From Candidatus Aalborgicola defluviihabitans (lineage in GTDB: Bacteria; Pseudomonadota; Gammaproteobacteria; Burkholderiales; Burkholderiaceae_C), in assembly GCA_016705575.1 (NCBI GenBank), contig JADIXX010000004.1, positions 166,106-230,105 of the forward strand: DNA of 64,000 nucleotides, read 5' to 3'. Within the stretch, counting starts at the first letter, position 1. Every line of letters starts with the position of its first letter. The position numbers and the translations under genes are program-made. The notes under the pieces were generated by a model. It was not told the DNA's origin and searched no databases. It saw nothing but the letters and a program-made list of their open reading frames with translations. Positions 1 to 9,092 of the stretch are shown here, piece after piece.

Positions 1-187
1 ACATATTCAACGCGATTTGTGCGTCCTGATTCATCTGGGTCAGAGCAGCAAGGTAACGGCTGGCATTGCCGGAGCCAACAAAACTGACAATCACCGCACC
101 GACCACGACCAGGCCAATGGTCATTGAGATGAGTACTTCAATCAGGGTAATGCCCCTGACTGCGCGTTTAGACCGTATGGACTTCAT
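1..187 (-). CDS. PilW-type minor pilin, N-terminal part (runs off window)
   Basis: Reading the minus strand from the ATG at 187 gives a short basic leader (MKSIRSKRAVRG) followed by ITLIEVLISMTIGLVVVGAV, a class III prepilin cleavage/methylation motif: Gly before the cut, Glu at mature position 5, then a hydrophobic helix. Such proteins are cleaved and methylated by PilD and form minor subunits of type IV pili. The ATG overlaps the restored pilV stop by four bases (ATGA), indicating translational coupling. Only about 62 codons are present; the rest lies outside the window. PilW is preferred over another minor pilin because of its place after fimT and pilV. Confidence 0.7.
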   Translation of the reverse strand, partial: MKSIRSKRAVRGITLIEVLISMTIGLVVVGAVIVSFVGSGNASRYLAALTQMNQDAQIALNM

Positions 188-782
188 AGGTTGATCCTGA
201 AGAAACTACAGCGAACACTCTCGTCTGCCGGTGCAAAACCCAAACCCGCCGGGGGGCACTCCTTGGCTGTGTCGGCCGCTGCGTTGCGAGAATCAGTGGA
301 GTTCTCTGCAGCATTTGCCACCGCCGGATCCTGCCAGGCAATCCACACATCGGCGCCAACAGTCCCCTGAATGGAAATAAAACCGACCCATGGGGCAACT
401 GGCTTTGAACCACTTTGCGCCAGTTATTGAGGTCATAGGCTGCCAAGTTTGCGGCAGTGCAAGTCACAGCACCTTCACAACTGGTATCGGCTGCCACTGT
501 ACTGGCTTGTCCGGTCCAACTGGTGGTGTAGGTATAGGTATTCAAACCCAACTTGTTGGCTCGCATGCGCTCCGCAATATCCTGTGCCAACATCGTTGCC
601 GTGCCCCGGTATTGCGACATTTTTGAATAACGAATGGCGGAAACATTGGCACCGGCCAACGCCAGCAACCCAATTGTGGCCAACAAAATAGAAATCAACA
701 CTTCCAGTAGCGAGACACCGCGGCTTTTGCGTCGATTGGCACGACGGGCGTAGGCTGGGCGTATGCGGGTCAGTTGTTGCAT
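168..782 (-). CDS. pilV: PilV-type minor pilin, C-terminal part frameshifted
   Basis: After a basic leader the protein has GVSLLEVLISILLATIGLLA, the type IV prepilin N-methylation motif with Glu5. The first ~130 residues look like PilV. After LPHG, near 387-389, the frame gives low-complexity Arg/Pro-rich sequence with no pilin character. Moving to the neighbouring frame gives a sensible ending (VGADVWIAWQD ... CSFFRINL) whose TGA at 186-184 overlaps the pilW start. Adding one G to the GGG run would restore the gene, so its true end is probably 184. Either a sequencing error or a recent 1-bp deletion. It overlaps the upstream fimT/gspH gene by 13 bases. Confidence 0.75.
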   Translation of the reverse strand: MQQLTRIRPAYARRANRRKSRGVSLLEVLISILLATIGLLALAGANVSAIRYSKMSQYRGTATMLAQDIAERMRANKLGLNTYTYTTSWTGQASTVAADTSCEGAVTCTAANLAAYDLNNWRKVVQSQLPHGSVLFPFRGLLAPMCGLPGRIRRWQMLQRTPLILATQRPTQPRSAPRRVWVLHRQTRVFAVVSSGSTYEVHTV

Positions 783-1342
783 GCTGTTGCTCCCGATGCC
801 CCTTGAACCAGCAATCTGGGCCTACCCTGGTTAGAGATACAAACGATGCGCTTGGTAGCTGATGACACATTGCTGGTCGGAGTAACCTCAAAAGTTTCAG
901 AAGCTGCTTTCGACCAGCCATTGGCTTCATACATAAAATAGGTTCTGGTATTTGCGGGCGTGGCGATCTGCTGGATAGTGGCAATATTGGGAGGCGGTTG
1001 CTGGACACGAATGATTTCCTCCGTTGCAGGTTCATAAGTACCTGGAGTTGCGCCATCCTGATCCGTAAAAATCATCCAACCATTTGCCCAGGTGGCTGGA
1101 GCGCCAGAGCATGCGCTGGTGCTATTGGCCGCCAAACTGCATATTGAAACTTTTTTGCTGCGACGCAATGCCTCGGTTCTGGTATACCGAAAATCGTCAA
1201 CCAGTGCCTGCGATGCACTTTGCACGGAGCGCTTCACCAACATAAGGGAAAAGCTTGGCATAGCCAATGACGCCAAAATGGCCATGATAGCCACCGTTAT
1301 CATCACTTCGATAATCGTGAAACCATTTGGACGAGTTTTCAT
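770..1342 (-). CDS. fimT: FimT/GspH-family pseudopilin
   Basis: A 190-residue protein beginning MKTRPNGFTIIEVMITVAIM, a prepilin peptidase site (G|FTIIE) followed by a hydrophobic helix. The downstream region has the small beta-rich GspH/FimT fold features: paired cysteines (CSLAANSTSAC, and C near IVCISNQGRPRL) and a C-terminal ATACNN. It is first of three overlapping minor-pilin genes on the minus strand, the usual fimT-pilV-pilW order of betaproteobacterial type IV pilus clusters. These minor pilins are thought to prime pilus assembly at the inner membrane. FimT versus GspH is decided by neighbours only. Confidence 0.85.
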   Translation of the reverse strand: MKTRPNGFTIIEVMITVAIMAILASLAMPSFSLMLVKRSVQSASQALVDDFRYTRTEALRRSKKVSICSLAANSTSACSGAPATWANGWMIFTDQDGATPGTYEPATEEIIRVQQPPPNIATIQQIATPANTRTYFMYEANGWSKAASETFEVTPTSNVSSATKRIVCISNQGRPRLLVQGASGATACNN

Positions 1343-1448
1343 GCGGTAGAGACTAACCGCCGATCATGGCAGTGACAAGGCGTTACGGACATTCGGCTAC
1401 ATTTTTCCGTCAAACGGTAAACTGCACCAATACAAGCCAAAGTCACTC

Positions 1449-2576
1449 GTGCCCAAATCCACTCTCGAACGCGCACTACAACTAGCCGCAACCGCACGGC
1501 ACAACTGCCCCCCTAATCCGGCCGTGGGGTGCATCGTGGTTAACGCAGACGCCACGATATTGGGTCAAGGCAGTACCCAGTCGGCTGGCGGACCACATGC
1601 TGAAATCATGGCTTTGCGGGACGCGCAGACCAAGGGCCACTCCGTTAAGGGTGCCACCGCCTATGTGACTCTGGAGCCCTGCGCCCACCATGGTCGCACC
1701 GGTCCCTGCTGCGATGCGCTGATAGCCGCTGGCATCCAAAAAGTGGTTGCCACCAACATCGACCCCAACCCATTGGTCGCCGGGCAAGGCTTTGCGCGCC
1801 TGCGGGCAGCGGGTATCGAAGTGGAAGTTCTGGCACCTGGCGATCCACTGGCTGTACAAGCCCGTAACCTGAACATCGGCTTTTTCAGCCGCATGGTGCG
1901 CAAGACACCCTGGGTACGGATGAAGGTTGCCGCCTCGCTGGACGGAAAAACAGCACTGACTAACGGCCTGAGCCAATGGATTACCTCCACCGAAGCGCGA
2001 GCAGACGGACACGCTTGGCGCGCACGTTCGTGTGCCGTGTTGACCGGCATCGGAACGGTTCTGGCAGATGATCCCCAGCTGGATGTGCGGCTAATCCAAA
2101 CCACCCGACAGCCCCATGTTGTCATTGTGGATAGCCACTTGAGAATTCCACTCGATGCAAAAGTCTTGTGCAGTGGCCGCACCGTCTATATCTACACAGC
2201 GGTTGCAAATACATCCAAGCAAGCTGAATTGGAGCAACGGGGCGCCAAGGTCATCCACTGCCCGCAGAGCCAAACCACCGAAGCCCACCCAGCCGTTGAC
2301 CTCCAAACCATGCTGCCGGACCTGGGAAGACCGGAGATTAACGAACTGCACGTAGAAGCCGGGCAGCGGCTCAACGGCTCACTGGTAAGGCATGGGCTGG
2401 TGGATGAACTGTTGGTCTACCTGGCGCCAAAGTTCATCGGACAAGGGTGGGATATGGCCCATTTCGGCCCGCTGGTAGCCTTAGACAAAGCGCTACAGCT
2501 GGATTTCTCGTCTGTTGAACTGGTGGGGCCGGACGTCCGGCTTGTGGCCAGAGTGCGCGGTCGGGACGATTTTTAG
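1449..2576 (+). CDS. ribD: Bifunctional riboflavin deaminase/reductase RibD
   Basis: RibD carries out the second and third steps of riboflavin synthesis, deaminating the pyrimidine from GTP cyclohydrolase II and reducing its ribose side chain with NADPH. The N-terminal deaminase has the zinc motif HAE (residues 50-52) and EPCAHHGRTGPC (Cys78 and Cys87). The reductase domain runs from about 150 to 370 and contains KVAASLDGKTAL and GIGTVLADDP. Length (375 aa) is normal. The start is GTG; no ATG lies nearby upstream. First gene of the rib cluster, followed after 44 bases by ribE. I found no FMN riboswitch-like sequence in the 106 bases upstream. Confidence 0.95.
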   Translation: MPKSTLERALQLAATARHNCPPNPAVGCIVVNADATILGQGSTQSAGGPHAEIMALRDAQTKGHSVKGATAYVTLEPCAHHGRTGPCCDALIAAGIQKVVATNIDPNPLVAGQGFARLRAAGIEVEVLAPGDPLAVQARNLNIGFFSRMVRKTPWVRMKVAASLDGKTALTNGLSQWITSTEARADGHAWRARSCAVLTGIGTVLADDPQLDVRLIQTTRQPHVVIVDSHLRIPLDAKVLCSGRTVYIYTAVANTSKQAELEQRGAKVIHCPQSQTTEAHPAVDLQTMLPDLGRPEINELHVEAGQRLNGSLVRHGLVDELLVYLAPKFIGQGWDMAHFGPLVALDKALQLDFSSVELVGPDVRLVARVRGRDDF

Positions 2577-2620
2577 CCTTGGCGTAGGGTCACGACCCTA
2601 ATCCCTGCGAAAATAGTCGG

Positions 2621-3253
2621 ATGTTTACAGGAATCATCTCCGGCGTCGGCCGCATTACGGACGTGCACGCCCAGGGCGATACGCCCAGCCATGGCAAGCG
2701 CCTAACCATTACCTGCCCTAAAGGTTATCTGAATGACGTTGGTTTGGGCGACAGCATTGCGCTCAACGGTGCCTGCATGACTGTCACCGGCCTCGATCCC
2801 GCAGCCAACCAGTTCACCATCGACATTTCCGCCGAATCCCTCGCCAAGACTGCCGGGTTAGACGCGGTGGGCCCCATCAACCTGGAAAAGGCCCTGCGCG
2901 CCAATGACCGGTTGGGCGGCCATTTGGTTTCTGGCCATGTGGACGGTATGGGAATAGTCACGCACTTTGCTCCCATCAGCGAAAGCTGGGAGTTGCGCGT
3001 GCTCGCCCCCACAACCCTGGCCAAGTACTTGGCTTACAAGGGCTCGATCACCATCAACGGCGTGAGCCTGACGGTCAACCGCATTGCCGACCAAGCCGAC
3101 GGTTGCGAGGTCAGCATCAACCTGATTCCGCACACCGTGGAAAATACCGCATTGAACAGCCTGCAAAGCGGCTCGCGGGTCAACCTGGAAATTGACCTTA
3201 TCGCACGCTATGTGGAGCGCATGCTCAGCAGCAGCCCCACACCCGCAGCCTAA
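2621..3253 (+). CDS. ribE: Riboflavin synthase, alpha subunit
   Basis: The protein opens MFTGIISGVGRI, the signature start of riboflavin synthase, and consists of two repeated lumazine-binding barrels (about 1-95 and 96-200). The second repeat contains GGHLVSGHVDG and GSITINGVSLTVN. It dismutates two 6,7-dimethyl-8-ribityllumazine molecules into riboflavin and a pyrimidine that is recycled to the ribH product. The 210-aa length is usual. Also called ribC in some species. Confidence 0.95.
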   Translation: MFTGIISGVGRITDVHAQGDTPSHGKRLTITCPKGYLNDVGLGDSIALNGACMTVTGLDPAANQFTIDISAESLAKTAGLDAVGPINLEKALRANDRLGGHLVSGHVDGMGIVTHFAPISESWELRVLAPTTLAKYLAYKGSITINGVSLTVNRIADQADGCEVSINLIPHTVENTALNSLQSGSRVNLEIDLIARYVERMLSSSPTPAA

Positions 3254-3254
3254 C

Positions 3255-3270
3255 GCCGGTTTGCACCGGC
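3255..3270 (+). other. Intergenic hairpin between ribE and the nitronate monooxygenase gene
   Basis: Two bases past the ribE stop is a perfect 6-bp inverted repeat, GCCGGT-TTGC-ACCGGC, followed by a broken T tract (TTCCCATTTTT). It could be a weak or partial terminator, or an mRNA end stabiliser separating ribE from the downstream gene. No experimental basis. Confidence 0.4.
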
Positions 3271-3301
3271 TTCCCATTTTTCAGATTCACCAAGGATACC
3301 C

Positions 3302-4546
3302 ATGAAACGAGTTGATGACTTTCGCCTGAAGTTCGGCAAAAGAGAGTTGGTGCCGATCATGATTGGCGGAATGGGTGTCGATATTTCTACCGCCGAACTG
3401 GCGCTGGAAGCGGCACGCCTGGGCGGTATTGGTCACATTTCAGATGCTTTGGTTCATGATGTGTCCGACCGCCGTTTTGATACCAAATACGTCAAAGGCA
3501 AAACCAAGTTCTACAAAGCCAACATCAATAACTCAGACAAGAGCATCATCAAATTTGACTTGGGTCACCTGGCCGAAGCCACCAAGCTGCACGTTGGCAG
3601 AACCATGGAAGCCAAACGTGGCGACGGCATGGTGTTCGTCAACGTCATGGAAAAGCTGACCATGAACAGCCCGCGTGAGACCCTGCAGGTGCGCCTCAAC
3701 TCGGCGCTGGATGCTGGTGTGGATGGCATTACCCTGAGCGCAGGCCTGCATCTGGGCTCATTTGCGCTGATGGCCGACCACCCCCGCTTTCGGGATGCCA
3801 AGCTGGGCATCATTGTGTCGTCCGTTCGGGCATTGCAGTTGTTCCTGCGCAAGACAGCACGCCTGGACCGTTTGCCCGATTTTGTGATTGTGGAAGGCCC
3901 GCTGGCCGGTGGCCACCTGGGTTTTGGCCTGGACTGGGCCCAATACGACCTGGCCACCATCGTTACCGAGATTGCTGCCTTCCTGAAGGCCGAGCAACTT
4001 GACATTCCTTTGATCGCCGCAGGCGGCATTTTCACCGGCAGCGACGCCACTCAGTTTCTGCAAAATGGCGCCGCCGCCGTGCAGGTGGCCACGCGCTTCA
4101 CCGTGTCCAACGAATGTGGGTTGCCGGCCGACGTCAAGCAAGAGTACTTCAAGGCCAGCGAAGAAGACATCATTGTCAACACCATCTCGCCCACCGGCTA
4201 CCCCATGCGCATGCTGCGCAACACACCCGCCATTGGCTCTGGCATTCGACCCAATTGCGAGGTTTATGGCTATTTGTTGGACGGCAATGGCAACTGCGGC
4301 TACATCACGGCCTACAACGAGCAGATTGCCCTGCACCCTGATGGCAAAAATATCTCGGTCATGGACAAAACCTGCCTGTGCACCCACATGCGCAACTACA
4401 ACTGCTGGACCTGCGGCAGCACAACCTACCGCCTGAAAGATACCACCCGCAAGGCGGCTGACGGTAGCTACCAGTTGCTCAGCGCAGAGCACATATTCAA
4501 AGACTACCAGTTCAGCGTTGAGAGCCAGATTTTGCTGCCCGTTTGA
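3302..4546 (+). CDS. Nitronate monooxygenase / FMN-dependent 2-nitropropane dioxygenase-like
   Basis: A 414-aa TIM-barrel protein of the nitronate monooxygenase family. Family features seen: [21 protein letters not shown] at the N-terminus, [12 protein letters not shown] mid-protein, and the flavin phosphate site [20 protein letters not shown] followed by VQVATRF. These enzymes use FMN to oxidise nitronates, but substrates of most members are unknown. The C-terminus has an unusual cysteine cluster ([15 protein letters not shown]) that could bind a metal. It lies inside the riboflavin cluster between ribE and ribBA, so it may be co-expressed with synthesis of its own cofactor. Confidence 0.85.
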   Translation: MKRVDDFRLKFGKRELVPIMIGGMGVDISTAELALEAARLGGIGHISDALVHDVSDRRFDTKYVKGKTKFYKANINNSDKSIIKFDLGHLAEATKLHVGRTMEAKRGDGMVFVNVMEKLTMNSPRETLQVRLNSALDAGVDGITLSAGLHLGSFALMADHPRFRDAKLGIIVSSVRALQLFLRKTARLDRLPDFVIVEGPLAGGHLGFGLDWAQYDLATIVTEIAAFLKAEQLDIPLIAAGGIFTGSDATQFLQNGAAAVQVATRFTVSNECGLPADVKQEYFKASEEDIIVNTISPTGYPMRMLRNTPAIGSGIRPNCEVYGYLLDGNGNCGYITAYNEQIALHPDGKNISVMDKTCLCTHMRNYNCWTCGSTTYRLKDTTRKAADGSYQLLSAEHIFKDYQFSVESQILLPV

Positions 4547-4557
4547 GTGACGACACC

Positions 4558-5673
4558 ATGACTACACCCAGCCCTGTACCCATTTCCCCGGTTGAAGACA
4601 TCGTTGCTGACATGCGCGCCGGGCGTATTGTCATTTTGGTGGACGAGGAAGACCGCGAAAACGAGGGCGACCTGGTATTGGCTGCCGACCATGTGAGCGC
4701 CGACGGCATCAACTTCATGGCCCGCTATGGCCGTGGCCTGATTTGCCTGACGCTCACCCGTGAGCGCTGCGAACGCCTGAAACTACCTCCCATGACCGCC
4801 CGCAACGGCGACAAAAAAGGCACGGCATTTACCGCGTCGATTGAAGCGGCCGAGGGCGTATCCACCGGCATTTCCGCTGCCGACCGCGCCCGTACCGTGC
4901 AGGCCGCGGTGGCCAAGGCGGCTGTGCCCGAAGACCTGGTGCAGCCCGGTCACATCTTCCCCCTGCAAGCGGTCGATGGTGGCGTGCTGATGCGGGCTGG
5001 CCACACCGAAGCCGGTTGCGATTTGGCGGCCATGGCCGGCTGCACGCCCGCGTCGGTGATCTGCGAAATCATGAAGGACGACGGCACCATGGCCCGGCTG
5101 CCGGACCTGCAGGTTTTTGCCGCCGAACACGGTCTGAAGATTGGCACTATTGCCGACCTGATCGAATACCGCAGCAAAACCGAGTCGCTGATTGAGCAGT
5201 TGGGATCGCGCCCGATGCAAACCGCATTTGGCGAGTTTACGGCCCATGCGTTCCGTGATACTTCAGGCCTTGGCGTGCACCTAGCCCTCGTCAAATCTAC
5301 ATGGTTAGCTACTGATTCTGTAGCAGTCCGGGTGCATGAACCCCTTTCGGTACTGGACGCATTGGAAACCGGGCGCGGCATGCACTCCTGGAGCCTGGAA
5401 GCCACGCTGCAACACATTCAACAAGAAGGTTCAGGCGTGGTAGTGCTGCTCAACTGCGGCGAAAGCGGTGAACAACTGCTGGCGCAATTCGACGGCACAG
5501 CCCAGTCGGCACAGGCCCCCGTGCGTGGGCGCATGGACCTGCGCACCTACGGCGTGGGCGCGCAAATTTTGCGCCACTGCGGCGTACAAAAGATGCGACT
5601 GATGGGCAGCCCGCGTCGCATGCCCAGCATGACCGGTTACGGCCTGGAAATAACTGGCTACATTAGTAAATAG
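4558..5673 (+). CDS. ribBA: 3,4-dihydroxy-2-butanone-4-phosphate synthase with degenerate GTP cyclohydrolase II domain
   Basis: Residues 1-205 are a DHBP synthase domain with [11 protein letters not shown] (29-39), [14 protein letters not shown] and [11 protein letters not shown]; it makes the four-carbon unit of riboflavin from ribulose-5-phosphate. The C-terminal half aligns with GTP cyclohydrolase II but lacks the zinc cysteines: where active enzymes have VRVHSECLTGD, this one has [11 protein letters not shown]. It keeps [12 protein letters not shown]. Cyclohydrolase II activity is therefore unlikely here and a separate RibA is expected elsewhere. The ATG at 4558 is chosen; an upstream TTG at 4543 overlaps the previous stop. 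A dispersed element (5282-5311) lies in the linker to the second domain. Confidence 0.9.
   Translation: MTTPSPVPISPVEDIVADMRAGRIVILVDEEDRENEGDLVLAADHVSADGINFMARYGRGLICLTLTRERCERLKLPPMTARNGDKKGTAFTASIEAAEGVSTGISAADRARTVQAAVAKAAVPEDLVQPGHIFPLQAVDGGVLMRAGHTEAGCDLAAMAGCTPASVICEIMKDDGTMARLPDLQVFAAEHGLKIGTIADLIEYRSKTESLIEQLGSRPMQTAFGEFTAHAFRDTSGLGVHLALVKSTWLATDSVAVRVHEPLSVLDALETGRGMHSWSLEATLQHIQQEGSGVVVLLNCGESGEQLLAQFDGTAQSAQAPVRGRMDLRTYGVGAQILRHCGVQKMRLMGSPRRMPSMTGYGLEITGYISK
5282..5311 (-). repeat. Dispersed 30-nt element, copy B, within ribBA
   Basis: On the minus strand this 30-nt core starts TAGC, has CATGTAGATTTGACGAGG in the middle and ends GGGCTA, matching the other copies with identical length. 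It is preceded (minus strand) by a hairpin, GCTAC-AGAATCA-GTAGC (5312-5323 plus the core edge). In the ribBA frame it encodes part of [16 protein letters not shown], and the frame stays open. Confidence 0.7.
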
Positions 5674-5682
5674 GAACCCCAT

Positions 5683-6156
5683 ATGTTTGGCGCAGACAAA
5701 GGCGGTGTGGACGCAAACGACACACGCATGAACGGCAAGAAGCTCAAAATTGGCATCGTGCAGGCGCGCTTCAACGCATCCGTAACTGATGCGCTGGCTT
5801 TGGCCTGCAAGGCTGAGCTGGTGGCCCTGGGCGTTGCCGAGAAGGACATCGACCACATCACGGTGCCCGGTGCACTGGAAGTGCCGGTCGCATTGCAGGC
5901 CATGGCAGAGAAAGCCAATTACGACGCTCTGGTGGCTCTGGGCTGCATCATTCGCGGCGAAACCTACCATTTCGAGTTGGTAGCCAACGAATCTGGCGCC
6001 GCCGTTACACGCGTTGCACTGGATTACCAATTGCCCATTGCCAACGCCATACTGACCACCGAAGATATGCCCCAGGCCGTAGCGCGCCAGGAAGAAAAAG
6101 GGCGCGATGCCGCCCGTGTAGCCGTGGAAATGGCCAACCTGCTGGAGTCGCTGTAA
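5683..6156 (+). CDS. ribH: 6,7-dimethyl-8-ribityllumazine synthase
   Basis: Lumazine synthase condenses the RibB product with the RibD product. Seen: [16 protein letters not shown] near the N-terminus, [15 protein letters not shown], and [18 protein letters not shown], which contains the catalytic His (GETYHF). Length 157 aa is normal. The start ATG lies 9 bases after ribBA. Its stop overlaps the nusB start by one base (TAATG), indicating translational coupling, as in many proteobacteria. Confidence 0.95.
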   Translation: MFGADKGGVDANDTRMNGKKLKIGIVQARFNASVTDALALACKAELVALGVAEKDIDHITVPGALEVPVALQAMAEKANYDALVALGCIIRGETYHFELVANESGAAVTRVALDYQLPIANAILTTEDMPQAVARQEEKGRDAARVAVEMANLLESL

Positions 6157-6698
6157 TGTCTGAAATCAAATCTGCTTCGGCTGCCAAGCGCCCGCCTCGC
6201 CAACCCCGTACCGGGCTGACCAGCACCGGTGCGCGCAAGGCCGGCAGCAAGTCCGATCGCAGCCGCGCACGCGAATTTGCACTGCAAGGCCTCTACCAGA
6301 GCCTGGTGGGCCGCAATGCAGTAGACGACATCGACACCTTTACCCGCGACCTGGCGGGCTTTAACAAAGCCGATTCGGTACATTTTGATGCCCTGCTGCA
6401 AGGCTGCGTGGCTGAGGGCGCGCAGTTGGACGCCTTGATCGTGCCACTGCTGGACCGCCCACTCTCGGAAATCTCCCCCATTGAACACGCCATCATGTGG
6501 ATAGGCGCTTACGAGTTGCAGCACTGCATGGACGTGCCCTGGCGCGTAGTGCTCAATGAGTGTATTGAACTGGCCAAGGAATTCGGTGGCACCGACGGCC
6601 ACAAGTATGTGAATGCCGTGCTCAACGGCCTGGCCCCCAGCCTGCGCGCCACCGAGATCGCGGCTGATCGCAGCCCCACCAAGAAACCCCGCGCCTGA
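6156..6698 (+). CDS. nusB: Transcription antitermination protein NusB
   Basis: A 180-aa helical protein with the NusB signature blocks [40 protein letters not shown], and [28 protein letters not shown]. NusB binds boxA RNA with NusE (S10) to prevent premature termination in rRNA operons. The basic N-terminal tail (about 40 residues rich in Lys/Arg/Pro) is longer than in E. coli but common in betaproteobacteria. Coupled to ribH by a one-base overlap. Confidence 0.95.
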   Translation: MSEIKSASAAKRPPRQPRTGLTSTGARKAGSKSDRSRAREFALQGLYQSLVGRNAVDDIDTFTRDLAGFNKADSVHFDALLQGCVAEGAQLDALIVPLLDRPLSEISPIEHAIMWIGAYELQHCMDVPWRVVLNECIELAKEFGGTDGHKYVNAVLNGLAPSLRATEIAADRSPTKKPRA

Positions 6699-6719
6699 GA
6701 CGCGCCATCCAGACCCCCA

Positions 6720-7904
6720 ATGCACATATCGTCACGCGCCCAGAAGATCGAACCCTTTTATGTGATGGAAGTGGCCAAGGCCGCCTCCACACTGGCCCAC
6801 AAGGTAGCGCACACCGATGCGCCCATGATCTTCCTGAACATCGGCGAGCCTGATTTCACCGCCCCGCCACTGGTACAGGCCGCCGCCGAAAAGGCCATCC
6901 GCGACGGTCGCACCCAGTACACCCCTGCCACTGGCCTGCATTCCCTGCGTGAACGCATCAGCCACTGGTATACGCAGCGTTTTGGCGTCAACGTATCGGC
7001 CGAGCGCATTGTGGTTACCGCAGGTGCATCCGCCGCGTTGCAGTTGGCCTGCCTGGCCCTGATTGAGTCCGGCGATGAAATCTTGATGCCGGACCCCAGC
7101 TACCCCTGCAACCGGCATTTTGTGAGTGCCGCCGAAGGCAAAGCGGTGCTGCTGCCCACCACGGCTGCCGAACGCTTCCAGCTTACCCCCGAAGCGGTGA
7201 AGGCGGCCTGGGGTGCGCGCACCCGTGGCGTGCTGTTGGCGTCGCCCTCCAACCCGACGGGTACCTCCATCCACCCAGATGCCCTGCGGGGTATCCACCA
7301 GGTGGTGCAGTCACACGGCGGCATCACCCTGGTGGATGAAATCTACCTGGGCTTGAGTTTTGATGCACAGTTTGGCCAGACCGCGCTGGCACTGGATGAC
7401 AACATCATCAGCATCAACAGTTTCAGTAAATACTTCAACATGACCGGCTGGCGATTGGGCTGGATGGTGGTGCCCGAAAAACTGGTCAGCGTGATCGAGC
7501 GGCTGGCCCAAAACCTGTTCATCTGCCCCAGCACCATTGCACAGCATGCCGCACTGGCCTGCTTTGAGCCTGAAAGCCTGGCCCTGTACGAGCAACGGCG
7601 CAGTGAGTTCAAGGCGCGGCGCGACTACTTTTTGCCCCAGCTCAACGCCATGGGACTGACCGTGCCGGTAATGCCCGATGGCGCCTTCTACGCCTGGGCC
7701 GACTGCTCCGCTGCCTGCGCCAAGCTGGGCGTTAAGGACAGCTGGGACTTTGCCTTTGAAGTCATGAACAAGGCCCACGTAGCGCTCACCCCTGGGCGCG
7801 ACTTTGGTACGACCCAGGCCCACCATTTTGTGCGCTTCTCCACCGCCAGCTCCATGGAACACCTGCAGCAGGCCGTGGCCCGTTTGCGTGCGTTGTTGAT
7901 GTAA
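6720..7904 (+). CDS. PLP-dependent class I/II aminotransferase
   Basis: A 394-aa fold-type I aminotransferase. The PLP lysine lies in INSFSKYFNMTGWRLGW; other family marks are NIGEPDFTAPP, YTPATGLHSLRE, SPSNPTGT and the C-terminal arginine region VRFSTASS. Probably an aspartate/alanine/aromatic-type enzyme; the amino donor cannot be read from sequence. It follows nusB by 21 bases and precedes tolQ by 12, so it may be read through in one transcript, although no functional link to either neighbour is evident. Confidence 0.9.
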   Translation: MHISSRAQKIEPFYVMEVAKAASTLAHKVAHTDAPMIFLNIGEPDFTAPPLVQAAAEKAIRDGRTQYTPATGLHSLRERISHWYTQRFGVNVSAERIVVTAGASAALQLACLALIESGDEILMPDPSYPCNRHFVSAAEGKAVLLPTTAAERFQLTPEAVKAAWGARTRGVLLASPSNPTGTSIHPDALRGIHQVVQSHGGITLVDEIYLGLSFDAQFGQTALALDDNIISINSFSKYFNMTGWRLGWMVVPEKLVSVIERLAQNLFICPSTIAQHAALACFEPESLALYEQRRSEFKARRDYFLPQLNAMGLTVPVMPDGAFYAWADCSAACAKLGVKDSWDFAFEVMNKAHVALTPGRDFGTTQAHHFVRFSTASSMEHLQQAVARLRALLM

Positions 7905-7916
7905 ATTTTTATTTCT

Positions 7917-8618
7917 ATGAACCAAGACCTTTCCATCCTCCACCTGGTTATCAACGCCAGCTTTGTCGTGCAACTGGTCATGGCGCTGCTGCTCACCGTT
8001 TCCGTGACCAGTTGGGCCGCCATTTTTCGCAAGTTTTTTGCCTTGAAGCGGGTCAAGTCTCAAAATGAGGCCTTCGAGCGCGAATTCTGGTCCGGCACCA
8101 GCCTGAATGATCTCTTTGACTCCGCCTCCCGAAACGCCGCCAAGACCGGCCCCATGGAACGCATTTTCGGAAGCGGCATGCGCGAGTTCCAGAAACTGCG
8201 CGAACGCCGCATCACCGATGTGGGCACCTTGATGGACGGCGCACGCCGGGCCATGCGCGCAAGCTTCCAGCGCGAAATGGACGAAGTGGAGACCAATCTG
8301 TCTTTCCTGGCCTCGGTCGGGTCCGTGTCGCCTTATGTTGGCCTATTTGGCACCGTATGGGGCATCATGCACGCCTTTGTAGGCTTGGCCGCCCTCACCC
8401 AAGTCACGCTGGCCACCGTGGCGCCCGGCATTGCTGAGGCTCTGGTGGCCACCGCTATCGGCCTGTTCGCCGCCATTCCGGCAGTGGTGGCCTACAACCG
8501 CTTTGCCCGCGACATTGACCGTATTTCCACGCAGCAAGAGACCTTTATCGAAGAGTTCTCCAACATCCTGCAGCGCAACGTGGGCGCGCAATCCGCGCCA
8601 GCACCTGCAGGACGCTGA
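7917..8618 (+). CDS. tolQ: Tol-Pal system protein TolQ
   Basis: Inner-membrane proton-channel subunit of the Tol-Pal complex, which constricts the outer membrane at division. The 233-aa sequence has one N-terminal membrane helix (VVQLVMALLLTVSVTSWAAI) and two later ones around 140-205 with GSVSPYVGLFGTVWGIMHAF and ALVATAIGLFAAIPAVVAYN, the TolQ/ExbB/MotA signature including the small polar residues lining the channel. Followed directly by tolR and tolA, which makes TolQ rather than ExbB the likely identity. Confidence 0.92.
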   Translation: MNQDLSILHLVINASFVVQLVMALLLTVSVTSWAAIFRKFFALKRVKSQNEAFEREFWSGTSLNDLFDSASRNAAKTGPMERIFGSGMREFQKLRERRITDVGTLMDGARRAMRASFQREMDEVETNLSFLASVGSVSPYVGLFGTVWGIMHAFVGLAALTQVTLATVAPGIAEALVATAIGLFAAIPAVVAYNRFARDIDRISTQQETFIEEFSNILQRNVGAQSAPAPAGR

Positions 8619-8620
8619 CC

Positions 8621-9055
<435 letters not shown>

Positions 9056-9092
9056 GCGCCAACAGCACACTGCCCCCGACATCTTAGCTGCC

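Noticed and set aside
1343..1448. Possible FMN riboswitch upstream of ribD
   Set aside because: The spacer is only 106 bases and shows none of the conserved RFN blocks; I saw no such element before ribE, the monooxygenase or ribBA either.
3758..4492. Minus-strand open frame opposite the nitronate monooxygenase
   Set aside because: Low-complexity Gly/Val/His composition produced by the codon bias of the real plus-strand gene.
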